From the NCBI GenBank assembly GCA_964036155.1, contig OZ038422.1:11865201-11929200 (forward strand): a stretch of DNA of 64,000 nucleotides, written 5' to 3'. The stretch comes from Diploscapter coronatus (lineage: Eukaryota > Nematoda > Chromadorea > Rhabditida > Rhabditidae). Of the stretch, positions 1-11,282 are shown piece by piece. Position 1 is the first letter of the stretch. Every line of letters starts with the position of its first letter. The position numbers and the translations under genes were made by a program. Under the pieces are notes generated by a model, which saw only the letters and a program-made list of their open reading frames with translations, made no database searches and was not told the DNA's origin.

Positions 1-1622
1 GTCCTTCAGGTACTTATATTCGTGGAAAATTTTATTCTGTGATTCAAATTTAAAGATCACTAGCATATGTTGAATCGACAATTAGTAAAGTTAGTAAGAA
101 AAGTTATAGCTTCTGAATTTCATCAATTTACATTCTTCGACTTATTTGCATTTTGCCCACTATTATTAGTGACCGAGCTTACTCGAAGTTTAAAAAAAGA
201 CTAATGAATCTGATTTCAGACGAGGTTCATGAAGTGGTCTATCTGGAGCGAGAGGACATCGCCTTCGAGCAGGACGTCATCGGTTACGAAGACAGCAACC
301 AGATTCAGGAGTATAAGTAATCTTAAATCTGAATTATATCATCTTAGACCTCTTTAAATGTTGCCCTCCGTGGTTGTTGTTGTTTATGATAACTTTAACG
401 AGTCTTTCTGAATCAGAAATTTAGATTAAATAAATCTTCTTTAAATTAAATTCTAGACTTATGAAGTTTAATTTAAGTGTTGAGTTGGTTGAAGAAGAAA
501 TAGTGGAAATGGATCAGCGTATGGTCGCAACTTTCGAAGAGATACGAAACCATGACGAAGAGCAGCCTGAAACCTCGCATGAAAATGATGTATGACATTT
601 ATTTTTCTTCAGATTTGAAGATAACATTTTAAGATGGAAGACGAAGAACTCGATCTAGAGACTTATGAAATGATAAATCGGAATGAAGAAAGTCGAGAAA
701 TCCCGGAAAACTCGAAGAAAGGAAAGAAAAAGAAGGCCAACAATTTGGATTGGGTCATTGATGCTGTTTCTAGGTATCAGATGTATAAATTATCGAAGTT
801 CGAGATTAAACTAAACATATTTCAAAATGATAATAAGTATTAGTAATATTGTAAAGAGGAGAATTAAACTTAAACCCGAGTTTCAGGGGAGTGGCCGTTG
901 ATTCCGCCAGCCCTCATAACCGAAGGAAACCGACGATGCACAAATGCAAGTATTGTGGACGAGTTGACAAATATCCCAGTCGGATCGCGGTATTTTTAAA
1001 TTTTTATTTGGAATAAAAATTTTCATTTAGGCTCATATGAGAACTCATACAGGGGAAAAGGTGTGTAAAATTTTAAAAATTTTATTTATGGATCAAATGT
1101 TATTTTTATAATGCTCTAAAATGTTATATTTCAGCCCTACAAATGCGATATATGCGGTATGGGCTTCGCGCAGAAAACGCCTATGAGATTACATATGAGA
1201 CGACATTTGGATCAGAAACCGTGAGAAATTTGAATTTAGTTTATTTCAAGCCCCGCCCCATTTTATTTAAATTCAAGTTTCAGATTTGACTGTCCCATTG
1301 AAGATTGTGATATGTCTTTCGTCTCTGGAAACCTACTAAATCTACACATGAAAGTCAAGCATTTGAATGTCAAGATGTGAGTTTCAAATTTAGATTATCA
1401 GAAATCTAGTTGAAATTTTAGGTACGTATGCATTAATGGGTGCGGTAGATCGTTCGCTAGCCTGAAAAATCAGAAATATCACGAATCGAAATGCGATTTT
1501 AAGTCTAGATTTCAGGGGGTTGTTTCGAAGTCGAATTTAAATATTGAATCGTTTGATTTTAGGAGCAGGACATTCAAGATCATCACATTGATGATAACTC
1601 TGAAGAATATATTGAAGAATAG
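1..1622 (+). CDS. C2H2 zinc-finger protein, 5' end missing
   Basis: Probable DNA-binding nuclear protein. Exons read as 1-9 (edge), 220-316, 457-589, 634-773, 887-989, 1031-1060, 1135-1220, 1284-1376, 1422-1518 and 1563-1622; phases match at every junction. The N-terminal half is acidic and includes a lysine run (KKGKKKK). The C-terminal half has four fingers: one starting HKCKYCGRV, one with the classical linker HTGEKPYKC, one starting FDCPIEDC, and a last CxxxxC finger whose final ligand is Cys rather than His (KYHESKC). The protein ends in an acidic tail, SEEYIEE. The donor at 316 could instead be at 310; both keep the frame. One acceptor is AAG (before 634). The start lies left of the window. 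I do not recognise a specific orthologue. Confidence 0.85.
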
Positions 1623-1659
1623 CGCTATTTTTATCTACGGGTTTTATATTTTATCGGAG

Positions 1660-1665
1660 AATAAA
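1660..1665 (+). terminator. AATAAA polyadenylation signal
   Basis: AATAAA lies 38 bases after the stop of the zinc-finger gene, the expected place for 3' end formation. Confidence 0.6.
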
Positions 1666-2926
1666 GTTTTCGTCTAGCTGGAGAGTTTATATTTTCTTAT
1701 CGGAGTTTCCAGGCAATAGAGTCTTCTCGGCGACACTAATAATGATAACTACTAACCCATATGGGGGCAATTTTCTTTGCTTCTTTTCATCCTCTCCTCA
1801 ACGTTTGCTCTCTCGTTCTCTCAATTTAGTTTTGATCTATATTCGAGAATAGATTATAATTACGTCAATTTAGATTTAATTACTTAATAAAATTAATTTT
1901 AACTTAATTAACGCCGCTATTTTCCTCATTATTTCGCACTTTAATGTGAAAACATTATGGTGTCTATTATTTCCTTTCATCAGTATGACGTCATTATGTA
2001 TGATTTTCCTTTCACTTCATTTCAATCTCGCTCCATGTTGTCTCAAATCTTCCTGAAGTCATACGATTCATGAATTTCATATTCTTCAGATCGCAGAACT
2101 TAACATCATCATATCTAAGGCCACAGTGATCCAATTTTAAATCTGATTTTTATCGCATCTTATCATAAATCAGTGGCTATTTTTATACATGTATGCTAAA
2201 AGTGAGCATATTTGTTAAATTTCGAATTTGTTAATTCTTTAAAGGCTGCCGGTCCCCGTTTCGCCCCTTCCCCTCTTTCAATTTCGCTTGCCGTCCACAT
2301 ATTGTAGTGTGCGCGGTGTAGTGTTATCTTGACGAGCGAAATATTGCTGAAATTTTAGAGGAAAAAGACGAAGAAAATTAGAGACTCTGTCAGACCGTTA
2401 GAAATTTGAGAAATAGCATGGAAAATGATGGACCAGAGAAGCAGAGACTGTGTGGAGGGATCCAGTGGTGCAGGGTCAGAGACGCAGAGTGGGTTATCGA
2501 TCGCCCGCGTTTTACCCTGTACTTTCCCCGTCTGCACTCTTGTCGACATTTCTCTTTCTCTCTCTCCTCCTTTCTCTATCCTCTTTTTCTCTTTTTCATT
2601 CTCTAATTTTCCCACGCTATTTTTGCACGTGTTTTCTCTCTCTCTCGTCTGTGTTGAAACATCTAACGGCGGGGGTATTTCCTCTTTAGAAAAGGAAAGG
2701 AATAATTTATTTTTCTCTAGTGCTCTCTTCATTTTTCTTTCTCTCGCCTATCTTCATCCCTAATATATCCATTTCAAATCCCGCCCCTTTCTTTCTTTTT
2801 CTCTCTTCGCTTCTTTCTTTCTCTCTCTCATATCCGAACTACACGTCAAACTACAAGTCTTCCAGTTTCAGAAAAACCCCCATTTTTGGATATTCTGAGT
2901 TTCTAAAAATTAGCCATTTCTAAATT
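1666..2926. other. Intergenic region upstream of the nhr-49-like gene
   Basis: No coding exon seen. Positions about 2541-2840 form a pyrimidine-rich CT tract just upstream of the receptor start, probably promoter or 5' leader. Apparent open frames here are low-complexity. Confidence 0.5.
2541..2840 (+). repeat. CT-rich low-complexity tract
   Basis: Long runs of TCTC and TTTC interrupted by short GC-richer words. Similar CT tracts precede the FKBP gene (about 41450-41490) and lie upstream of csnk-1 (about 45535-45720), so they may be promoter or 5' leader elements. Confidence 0.6.
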
Positions 2927-5900
2927 ATGGATTTGGGTAGGTCTTTTTCCTAAAATATTAGTTTTTCAAATTTCTTTTTTAGTTGACCCCCTCGCCGAAC
3001 CCTGCGCGGTATGTGGAGATAAATCCACCGGAACCCATTATGGGGTTATTAGGTAAAATAATGAGCTCGTTGCTAAGATGTCACGTCCCAAATTAGTCAT
3101 CTAAGTTGCTTGAGCAACAATATTCGATTCAAAATTGCACTTTTAGATAGACGCACTTAATATAAGGTGGTCTGGAAAGTACTTTAGCTTCATTACGAAT
3201 ACTGCTCAATGGAAAGAGCCATCACGCATTTCATTCTAACCCAATCTAAATCTGAATATAATTCATTTTGGCTCCCAGAAAATTTTGAATTTGATGGAGT
3301 CGTTCAGCCTAATTATTTCCTAACACTTTTAAAATACTGTATTTGAGTTGCAACGGCTGCAAGGGTTTCTTCCGCCGAACGGTGCTGAGGAATCAGAAGT
3401 TCACGTGCCGATTCAACAAGCGATGCGTTATCGACAAGAATTTCCGCTGCGCCTGCAGATACTGCCGATTCCAGAAGTGTGTCCAAGTCGGCATGAAAAG
3501 AGAAGGTGCATTTTTGGATATTTCAAATAAATTCGAATTTTTAAAGATCTTTATTTCTGAAAAAATATTCAAAACTAGAATAAGAAACTTATTCAAAATT
3601 TACCATAATCTAAAATGGTTTTGAAATTGAGAAAATGTAAATTTGTATGACTGCTAATTATTATATATTCTTTATTGTTCCGACGAATTTGAATCTAAGA
3701 TAATCTAAACCTTCTCTGATTTGCAATTTTCCTTCTGAAATTTGTGCATTCCTTATCATATCAATACCACTTTGACTCCTTTAAAATTTTCTGCTCGCAG
3801 CCAAAAAATAGCCTCACAATCACTCTGGAATAGAGTCATATTTTTCGAAACGCGTATTTTATGTCTTAATCGTTTCCTGGAAGGTGTATTTTCATTTCCT
3901 TGCACTAATTATTCGGCTTCCATAATTTCTTGCAAAATTCCTAAATATTGAAGATCTAGCAATTTCTAAACCTATCATTTCTAAAATTCCAAATTTGAAT
4001 TTCTACTTCATCATAAAATCTAAAATCCGCCGCCTATGTTAAAATCGCTAATATCTGCGAAAAGTTGTGAGTTCTCCTAAATCTACGATAATGAAATCTA
4101 TAATTCGAAAATGTGTAAGAGTGTCTGATTCATTTTTATCTTAAATCCTATCAGATTAGAAATATTCTGAGCGTTTCGAGAAATTAGTTTAATTAAAATA
4201 TGCTTATATAAAGAAACTAAACTTCAAAGTTGAATTTTTTCGGCGTAATCAAAAGCATGAGAAATAGTTTCATCACACCGTGTTTTCTTAATACTTTGAA
4301 TTTAAGACTACTTCCTCGAAAGTGCATTTTCTTATTTAAACTATCCAAACAAAATGTGAAAAAGCATACTTTACTCTTTCTTCAAAGTCATCTCGAAATG
4401 TTGTGGTTCGATAGTCAGAAATCAGAAAACGCGCACAGTATATGAATGAATGAATGATAAGGAAGGAAGGAAGGAAGGTTAATCAATGCCTTACCCTGAA
4501 TAAATTAATCATAAAAAACAAACTAAGATAAAAATATAATTAAATGAAATAACTTATTATTTGATTTATGAAACGTTTAAGCGCTTACAGCTATCCAGTT
4601 TGAGAGGGACCCGATCGGGAGTCCGAGCAAGAAATCTCGAGCCAGTCCGCCCCCAGCTGCGCCGAATTCGGGTACGGGAGCATTTGAGATTATACCCGAA
4701 ATTAGCCCCGCCTTTTTTCAGATTCCGGAAATTATTCGACTCTCAGCCCTCAGGAAAATCGCCCCTCGGTCATCGATGCTCTCATGGAAATGGAAGCCAG
4801 GGTTAACGAGGTAGCGACAATTTTCTATCATCTTTAGAAACTTACACAGAAACTAAAATTAATTAAAACATTATATTTTAGATTAAAAAAATAGGCTAAG
4901 CTAAGATCTTTCTATCGAATTCAGATGAGCTCTGTGATGTGATGAAAAGATTATACTAATCTGAATGAAATCTAATGGTCGTTTGAGTTTCGAAAATGTT
5001 GAAGTTTTAGCTCCACCCACGAGTTTTTCTGAGAATAGTAATTGTTCTGACAAAATTCAATAATATGGAAATGCAAAATAAGCTCAGCGCGGAAGGAAAA
5101 ATAATCTAAGATTTCGAAACCCCGCCCTCGCAAAAGCCGTCTGGTATCACGATAATCTTTAGAAATCCCCGAAATATTCCCTTTCGGAATCAGATTGCTT
5201 TTACACACCTCTCATTTTATTATAGGTAAATACCAAATCCTTTGTTCCTAAAAGTGGATTAATTAAATCCTTTTTTTTATCTCCTAGACTTATCTTTTGA
5301 CAAGTCTAAAAAATCATTTCAAACGGAAATATTCTAGAATTTTCTACCCGAATTTTTTCTTAGAAATGATAAAATTTTTGATCCACTATCTTCAAAAAGA
5401 CGTGAGATTAATTAGTCTTATTTTATTTAATTAAAAATAGAAATAAACACTTAACCTAAGATGGAATTTTACAGGAAAATATTTATTTTTAAAAATTTTT
5501 CTAAAAATGAAAGATTGCGGCAATTTAGGAAATGTGCAACCGTTACCGTAATCGTTCGGTGATTCAACAGCAGGTCGACGAAACCGAGGATGCTTCTGCC
5601 TTCACTCATCCACCATCGCAGCCCAACAGACCTTGCACGGCTGAGGTTATTTAACTGATATCATATAATTTAAATTAAGTAAATAAATGGCATTGTAAAT
5701 AAAATATTTGATGTCGTGATAAAAATATACGACGACCCAATTGGAATTGGATAAGGCGACTAAAATTCAAATTTAGGACCTAAACGAAATCTCGAAAACC
5801 ACGCTTCTCCTCATGGTCGAATGGGCCAAAACTATCCACCCCTTCCCAGATTTGTCTATGGAAGATAAAATCATCCTCCTAAAAAATTACGCTCCTCAAC

Positions 5901-7595
5901 ATCTGATTTTGATGCCGGCTTTTAGGTTAGACAATTATCAAAATTCGAAACTATGAAAAAGCTGTTCTTCATAGAATGAAAAATCGATAACTATATCCAA
6001 AATTACCTATTTAATTGGAATAATAGCGGAGTCTTAATTATACTAACTTTAGATCCCCCGATACGACTCGAGTCTGCTTGTTCAACAACACCTACATGTC
6101 CCGAGAAGCCCCTGCTGAGCTGAATGGTTTCGCCGCGTTTAAGACTTCAAACATTACGCCGCGAGTTCTGGACGAAATCGTCTGGCCCATGCGCCAGCTG
6201 CAGATGAGAGAGCAGGAATTCGTTTGTTTGAAGGTGGATTAGGCTTAAGCTTAAATTCTATACGTCTAAATTTAAAATTTCGCAGATTATCAACATACGA
6301 TGATATATCTCATGATTTAGCACATTCGATTTATGATGTGATTTAAAATAATTTTTATTATAATAAATCAAATATTTCATATTTACCAATTTCAGGCCCT
6401 CGCCTTCTTGCATCCAGAAGCCAAGGGCCTCACCGCCCAATCGCAAAGTATGATTCGCGAGGCTCGCAATCGAGTTCTGAAAGCGCTCTACGCGTTCATA
6501 CTCGACCAGATGCCCGAAGAAGCCCCGACTAGGTAACGAATTAAAAAATGGCTAATTATGCCAGTTCACTAATTAACGACTTGTTTACTTCAATTGGCCA
6601 ATTAATTTTAGATATGGCAACATTCTCCTGCTCGCTCCAGCGTTGAAGGCTCTGACTCAGCTTCTGATCGAAAATATGACTCTAACGAAGTTCTTCGGAC
6701 TTGCGGAGGTTAAAAACTAACGTTTTCTAGAGTTAACGTTGAAAATTAGCGCTTTAGAATTTAACGCTAGTAATTATAACGCATTTAGGTCGACTCCCTA
6801 CTTTCCGAGTTCATTCTGGACGACTTCAGTGATCACAATTCAGCTCCAGTTTCACTTCAACAACACCTAACGTCACCGGCTAATTTAGCGACGAATGGGG
6901 TATGCTAGCAAATTTCAACATGTGTAATTTTTCGAGTTGGCAAATATTTAACCAGCTAATTTTTAGTCGCACGTCTCTCCGTTGGGAGTCAATCCTTCTC
7001 CATCGAATTCTATGTCGGGGAGTACGGCCACCATCGCTTCACCTTTGATGCCGCTCAATGGGCTTACTAATGGTATGACTAGGAAAAAACAAGCTTACAA
7101 ATTTTGCCTTCATCATGATGAAAAAGAATTAGGCAATATTCAACTAAATATAAAATTGCATTGAAGCGTTTTTTTTTGTTTTTTTTTAAATCAAATTTGA
7201 TGCTAGCAATTTCCGAAAGCCTCAGATCTTCTATTTAATTGACAAGAAATAATAAAAGTCCCCAAAATTATCTTCTATTTAATTGACAAGAAGTAATAAA
7301 AGTCCCCAAAATTATCTTCTAGTTAATTGACAAGGAGTAATAAAAGTCCCCAAAATTATCTTCTAGTTAATTGACAAGAAGTAATAAAAGTCCCCAAAAT
7401 TTAGGAGCCCTTCTAAACTCCCCATCGACTTTCCTAACGCCGGCGATGCTCCTCAATGGCACTTCGGCGAATTCCATCCTGAATATGTCTGGCGTGAACA
7501 CGATTGCCGGCGCGCCGGGGACAAGCGCGATCTCCACGATTGAGGGAGCGGTCTTGCCGACCACCGTCACAACTACCACTATGACGATTTTGTAA
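2927..7595 (+). CDS. nhr-49: HNF4-type nuclear hormone receptor, nhr-49-like
   Basis: Ligand-regulated transcription factor. Thirteen exons (2927-2936, 2983-3052, 3348-3505, 4591-4671, 4722-4810, 5529-5645, 5777-5925, 6053-6233, 6396-6532, 6612-6708, 6789-6899, 6967-7072, 7405-7595) give 498 aa. The DNA-binding domain starts at about residue 10 ([10 protein letters not shown]) with P-box [10 protein letters not shown] and second finger CRYCRFQKC. It is followed by a hinge, [12 protein letters not shown]. The ligand-binding domain contains [18 protein letters not shown] and the helix 12 region LLSEFILDD. The length and ligand-domain wording fit C. elegans NHR-49, a regulator of fat metabolism and fasting responses; that assignment is from memory and not searched. 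The first exon is only 10 nt, so an upstream alternative first exon is possible. Intron 3 is long (about 1.1 kb). Confidence 0.85.
4441..4479. repeat. ATGA and GGAA microsatellites
   Basis: (ATGA)n at 4442-4457 followed by (GGAA)n at 4461-4478, inside intron 3 of the nhr-49-like gene. Confidence 0.85.
7226..7401 (+). repeat. 44-bp tandem repeat, four copies
   Basis: Copies start at 7226, 7270, 7314 and 7358 with unit ATCTTCTATTTAATTGACAA... and differ by only a few bases. The array sits in the last intron of the nhr-49-like gene, and the last copy runs directly into the TTTAG 3' splice site at 7400-7404. Confidence 0.95.
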
Positions 7596-9013
7596 AGAAA
7601 AAATATCTAATCCAAAAATTTGCACCTCAAATTTTTGTCATCTTTATTTTAGATTTGAAATCTCTACTATTCATATTTTTCAATAGTTTGAAGTGTAAGG
7701 TTTCCAGATAGTGACAAAAGTGTTCTGCAATTTCTGAGATTCGAAATCCTAAAAATTTATGCAAAACTTTCGGATTTTTGAAAGTAATTTTCAGTGAATA
7801 TTCCAATTTTGTGTATATTTAAACTTGCTAGCCACTTTTGGCCAAGGCCCGTATAGCCAAACTTGTTCTTATATACCGATTATCAGTACTGTCAGATAAT
7901 ATTTACAACAAATACAATATATTTACCTTGTCTCGTGAAACTGCTAAATATATTATTCTACTAGAACAAAGTTATTTAAATCGTTTGTGATACAGTATTT
8001 TAAATTCCTTTAAAAATTTTGTTAGAATTTTTAGTTCACATGATTTTCAGCTAAGCTTTTTAGTTCACAACGTCTCGTCATGATGGCCATATGATTCGTT
8101 TTAGAAAGATTCTTTCAGCCAAAATTCAACAAAATCATTTTTATCATCGATATCTCGTAAATTTTGTTGGATTTCAAAATTTTCGGAAAAGCTTTTCCTT
8201 CAATTTTTGTAAAGTAACATTACATATCTTCAATATATAAGCCAGACTATAAAGATAATTTATATAGGGGCTAGCTATGCACTAATTTTTCATTGTATGC
8301 ACTATTCATAATAAAGTAATTCAATTTAAATTATGCGGTATACTCGTAAAGATAAAATTAGCTCCGCCTAAATTTTGATTTGAATTGTTTTCAATAGGCG
8401 ACTATTATTATTGAGTGATTTCGAATCATGTGATAAAGTGCTAGAGACGCAGAGAAAGAGAGAGAGAGAGTGTAAGATTCTTCTTTCTTTAAAAATTCTC
8501 TTATCATTATCGATCGAAAACTAATATCGCTTGAAACATCTTTTCGCCATATTATTCCTCTTCAGATTCTTATCTTTTCACATTAAAAGTCATAGATTTC
8601 CCAAGTTAAATATGATTTTGACCCCGCCCATTTCTGAAAATTTGCAAACTCCTCGCATATTAACCTGATGAAAAGTGTGCTTCTGGTTTTCTTATCAATT
8701 TATCATGACAATCTGCCTTTTTTCGGTGATCATATTCGGCCGTCGTTTTTCTTGTTTTTAATGAAAGCGATCGATATCGTTATGCGATCAATGCAAACAT
8801 TCTTGCAGTGTCTTATTTTTCTCTTTTTTCAACTAAAATCTAAGTTTAAATAATTTGTTTATTCTTATGAAAATTAACATGATATACCCTACTTAACTAT
8901 GCTAATTATCCATATAATACATCTGAGGCTAGTAGTTTGAAGACTTTATGAAATTTCAGACATATTAATCTGAAAACAAATGTAAATTTGGGGACTTAAA
9001 TTAAAATATTCTA
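7596..9013. other. Intergenic region between two receptor genes
   Basis: AT-rich, no convincing coding exon. Contains a (GA)n run at 8451-8471. It probably holds the 3' UTR of the upstream receptor and the promoter of the downstream one. Confidence 0.5.
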
Positions 9014-10775
9014 ATGTTCAATATGTTGGTCGGTGAGAACGGAGAGCAAATAATCCTGTGCCATATTTGCAATGACAAGGTTAAATATCTTAGTTTCAAA
9101 TTAATTTATGCTAACTTCCAGGCTACTGGAAAACACTATGGCGCTATTTCATGCGATGGGTGCAAAGGTAATCTTAGAAATTTTGAAATTTTCAACAAAA
9201 AAGCTAATTTTTAGGATTTTTCCGACGAAGCGTTAGAAAGCGACATAATTACGTTTGTCGATTCGACAAGTGCTGTGACATTACGAAAAGTGGGAATTAT
9301 TTAGCATAATTAACCTGAATAATTGACCTACTCTAGATCAACGTAATGCCTGTAGATCATGCAGGTTACAACGATGTATCATGGCTGGAATGAAGGCGAA
9401 TGGTAGTTAAACTTATTAAATAATTAATTAACTAGCTAATTAAACTTAGCGATTCAAAATGAAAGGGACGCCATTGGGAAAAGGAAGAAACCCGAGCCGG
9501 ATTCGAATCAGATTTTGGAGCTATTACTTCAATCTGAAAAGCACTGCCAACAATTGAGAAGCTCTGTGATAAAGCGGACTGAGCAGGTTAATTTTTGTGC
9601 GTTTATGCCAACTTACGCTTATATTTTTATTAGATCAACAAAAATATGCTAACTTTTCCTTCATAATTTGTACCAATGTCCATCAAATTTCAGGTTTCCT
9701 ACGACTGTGGCAAAGTGAAGTGGAAAAATGACGATCAGCGAGTGGCGACGCTGGACGATGTCGGAAAATCCATTCATCAACAACTCGCCCTCATGGTCGA
9801 GTGGGCTAAATCGCTGTCCGAGATTAGCAAACTGACCGTCGAAGACCAGGTCCGGGAATTTTTCACTTTCGCCAAAAATCTTTTAATTACCTTTACAAAA
9901 ATTACAAGATAAAGATTCTTAGGCAGCCCTACTTAAATGCACGGCAGCACAAGTTATCATTCTTGGGGTAGCCTACCGAAGTCTGTCTCTAAATGGAGCG
10001 ATTTGTCTGGCCAATGATAGGTATAAATTTAAAAGTAGTTCTAGCTTCAAAACTTGAAGAATGAAATGCTAAGAAGTAAAAGCGTACTATTTCCAAACAT
10101 TGTCAATATTCAAAGTTTAGATTATTACCTAAAGACCATGCTGCTTTGATTGGGGACATAAACTGTGTCGTCGGAAGAATCATAGATGAATTAGTCGTGC
10201 CCATGAGGAACCTTGGGATCGATCTAGTTGAATACGTTATCTTGAAGGCCATATTATTCTTCAATCCGGGTAAATTGGAATTTTGTAAAACTCCCAATCA
10301 CAAAATATGATAATCTACAGTGTCCCGAGGCGTTAATGATCACGAAGCGGTCGAAAATGCGAGACTTCTATTCCTACAGGCCTTGGAGAAACGGTATTTA
10401 AAATCGCTATCCTTAATAAAAGCATTAATTTTCAGATGTAGCGAAGCACCACAGGGTTGCGAGTGTAGGAGTGGAAGATTGCTGCTGTTACTTCCTTCTT
10501 TGCAAGTGGTTGCTCAGCAAATGGTATGAGGTTGACATATTCTCTTAAGAATTAACGCTTCCCTTAAAAATTGCCGCTATTGTTAGAAATTAGCATTTTG
10601 TCGACAATTAACATAAATTTAGGTAGAAGACGTTCAATTAGCGCGTCTGTTTGGTTTCGCAAATGTAGACTCGCTAATTTCCGAATTATTGCTTCACGAC
10701 GAAAAGCCGTCCACAGATCCAGTTATCATTCAATCCTTAGCTTCCCCGTTAGAAGACGTTAAACAGGAAATGTAA
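9014..10775 (+). CDS. Second HNF4-type nuclear hormone receptor, diverged
   Basis: Eleven exons (9014-9079, 9122-9167, 9215-9289, 9337-9402, 9450-9586, 9694-9849, 9923-10020, 10121-10269, 10321-10393, 10436-10523, 10623-10775) give 368 aa. The DNA-binding domain begins CHICNDKATGKHYGAISC with P-box [11 protein letters not shown] and second finger CRSCRLQRC, then the HNF4-like AIQNERD. The ligand-binding domain is present but diverged: it keeps LALMVEWAK and ends near FGFANVDSLISELLLHD. It lies head to tail behind the nhr-49-like gene on the same strand, so an old tandem duplication is likely. The N-terminus before the DNA-binding domain is very short (about 15 residues). I cannot name a one-to-one orthologue. 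Confidence 0.85.
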
Positions 10776-11124
10776 TTCGGAAATTTGAAAATTTGGAAAA
10801 ATCTTTTCTTTTAATGAAGATTAGAATTTCAAAGGTAGCCTTTTCGGGTTTTCAACTTTTGAAAAAAAAGCATTTTTTATAATAGCCCAGCTACTTTGAA
10901 ACCGGTATTTCTTTCGGATCAAAATACTTATTTCGTATAGAAAAATGAGTGTGCCTTATTTATTTAAAAACTCGAAAAAATCCATGATGTAAATTGCCAT
11001 AAATAGCAGAAATTCATCTCCGTGCCTGTGATTTGCCTAATTTGTATTTTTAGAGTAATTTCAGTCCCCATATAATCTTACCTCGACTTGAATCATAAAC
11101 ATTGTTATTTTCATTGCTCATCGA

Positions 11125-11130
11125 AATAAA
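11125..11130 (+). terminator. Polyadenylation signal of the second receptor
   Basis: AATAAA within AAATAAAATAAAATAA, about 350 bases after the receptor stop. It is 16 bases from the opposite-strand signal of the ABC gene. Confidence 0.5.
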
Positions 11131-11145
11131 ATAAAATAATTGCGC

Positions 11146-11151
11146 TTTATT
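11146..11151 (-). terminator. Polyadenylation signal of the ABC transporter
   Basis: TTTATT on the plus strand (AATAAA on minus), 132 bases downstream of the ABC stop. The two convergent genes therefore appear to have touching or overlapping 3' UTRs. Confidence 0.45.
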
Positions 11152-11282
11152 TATTAAAACAACTCTTCAACAGTCAACAAAACTATTACTTCAGCTAAAT
11201 ATACTTAATGGAAATTCCTGAATCATCGAGGTTCCGCTTAAAATATCGTGTTAAATGACTAGATTTAAGGAAGACGCTAGTT

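Noticed and set aside
2355..2763. Open frames of 112-125 codons on both strands
   Set aside because: They lie in a CT-rich low-complexity tract, give Ser/Leu/Phe or Lys/Glu/Arg-biased text, and overlap each other on opposite strands.
7226..7401. CRISPR-like array
   Set aside because: Copies are directly adjacent with no spacers; it is a plain tandem repeat in a eukaryotic intron.
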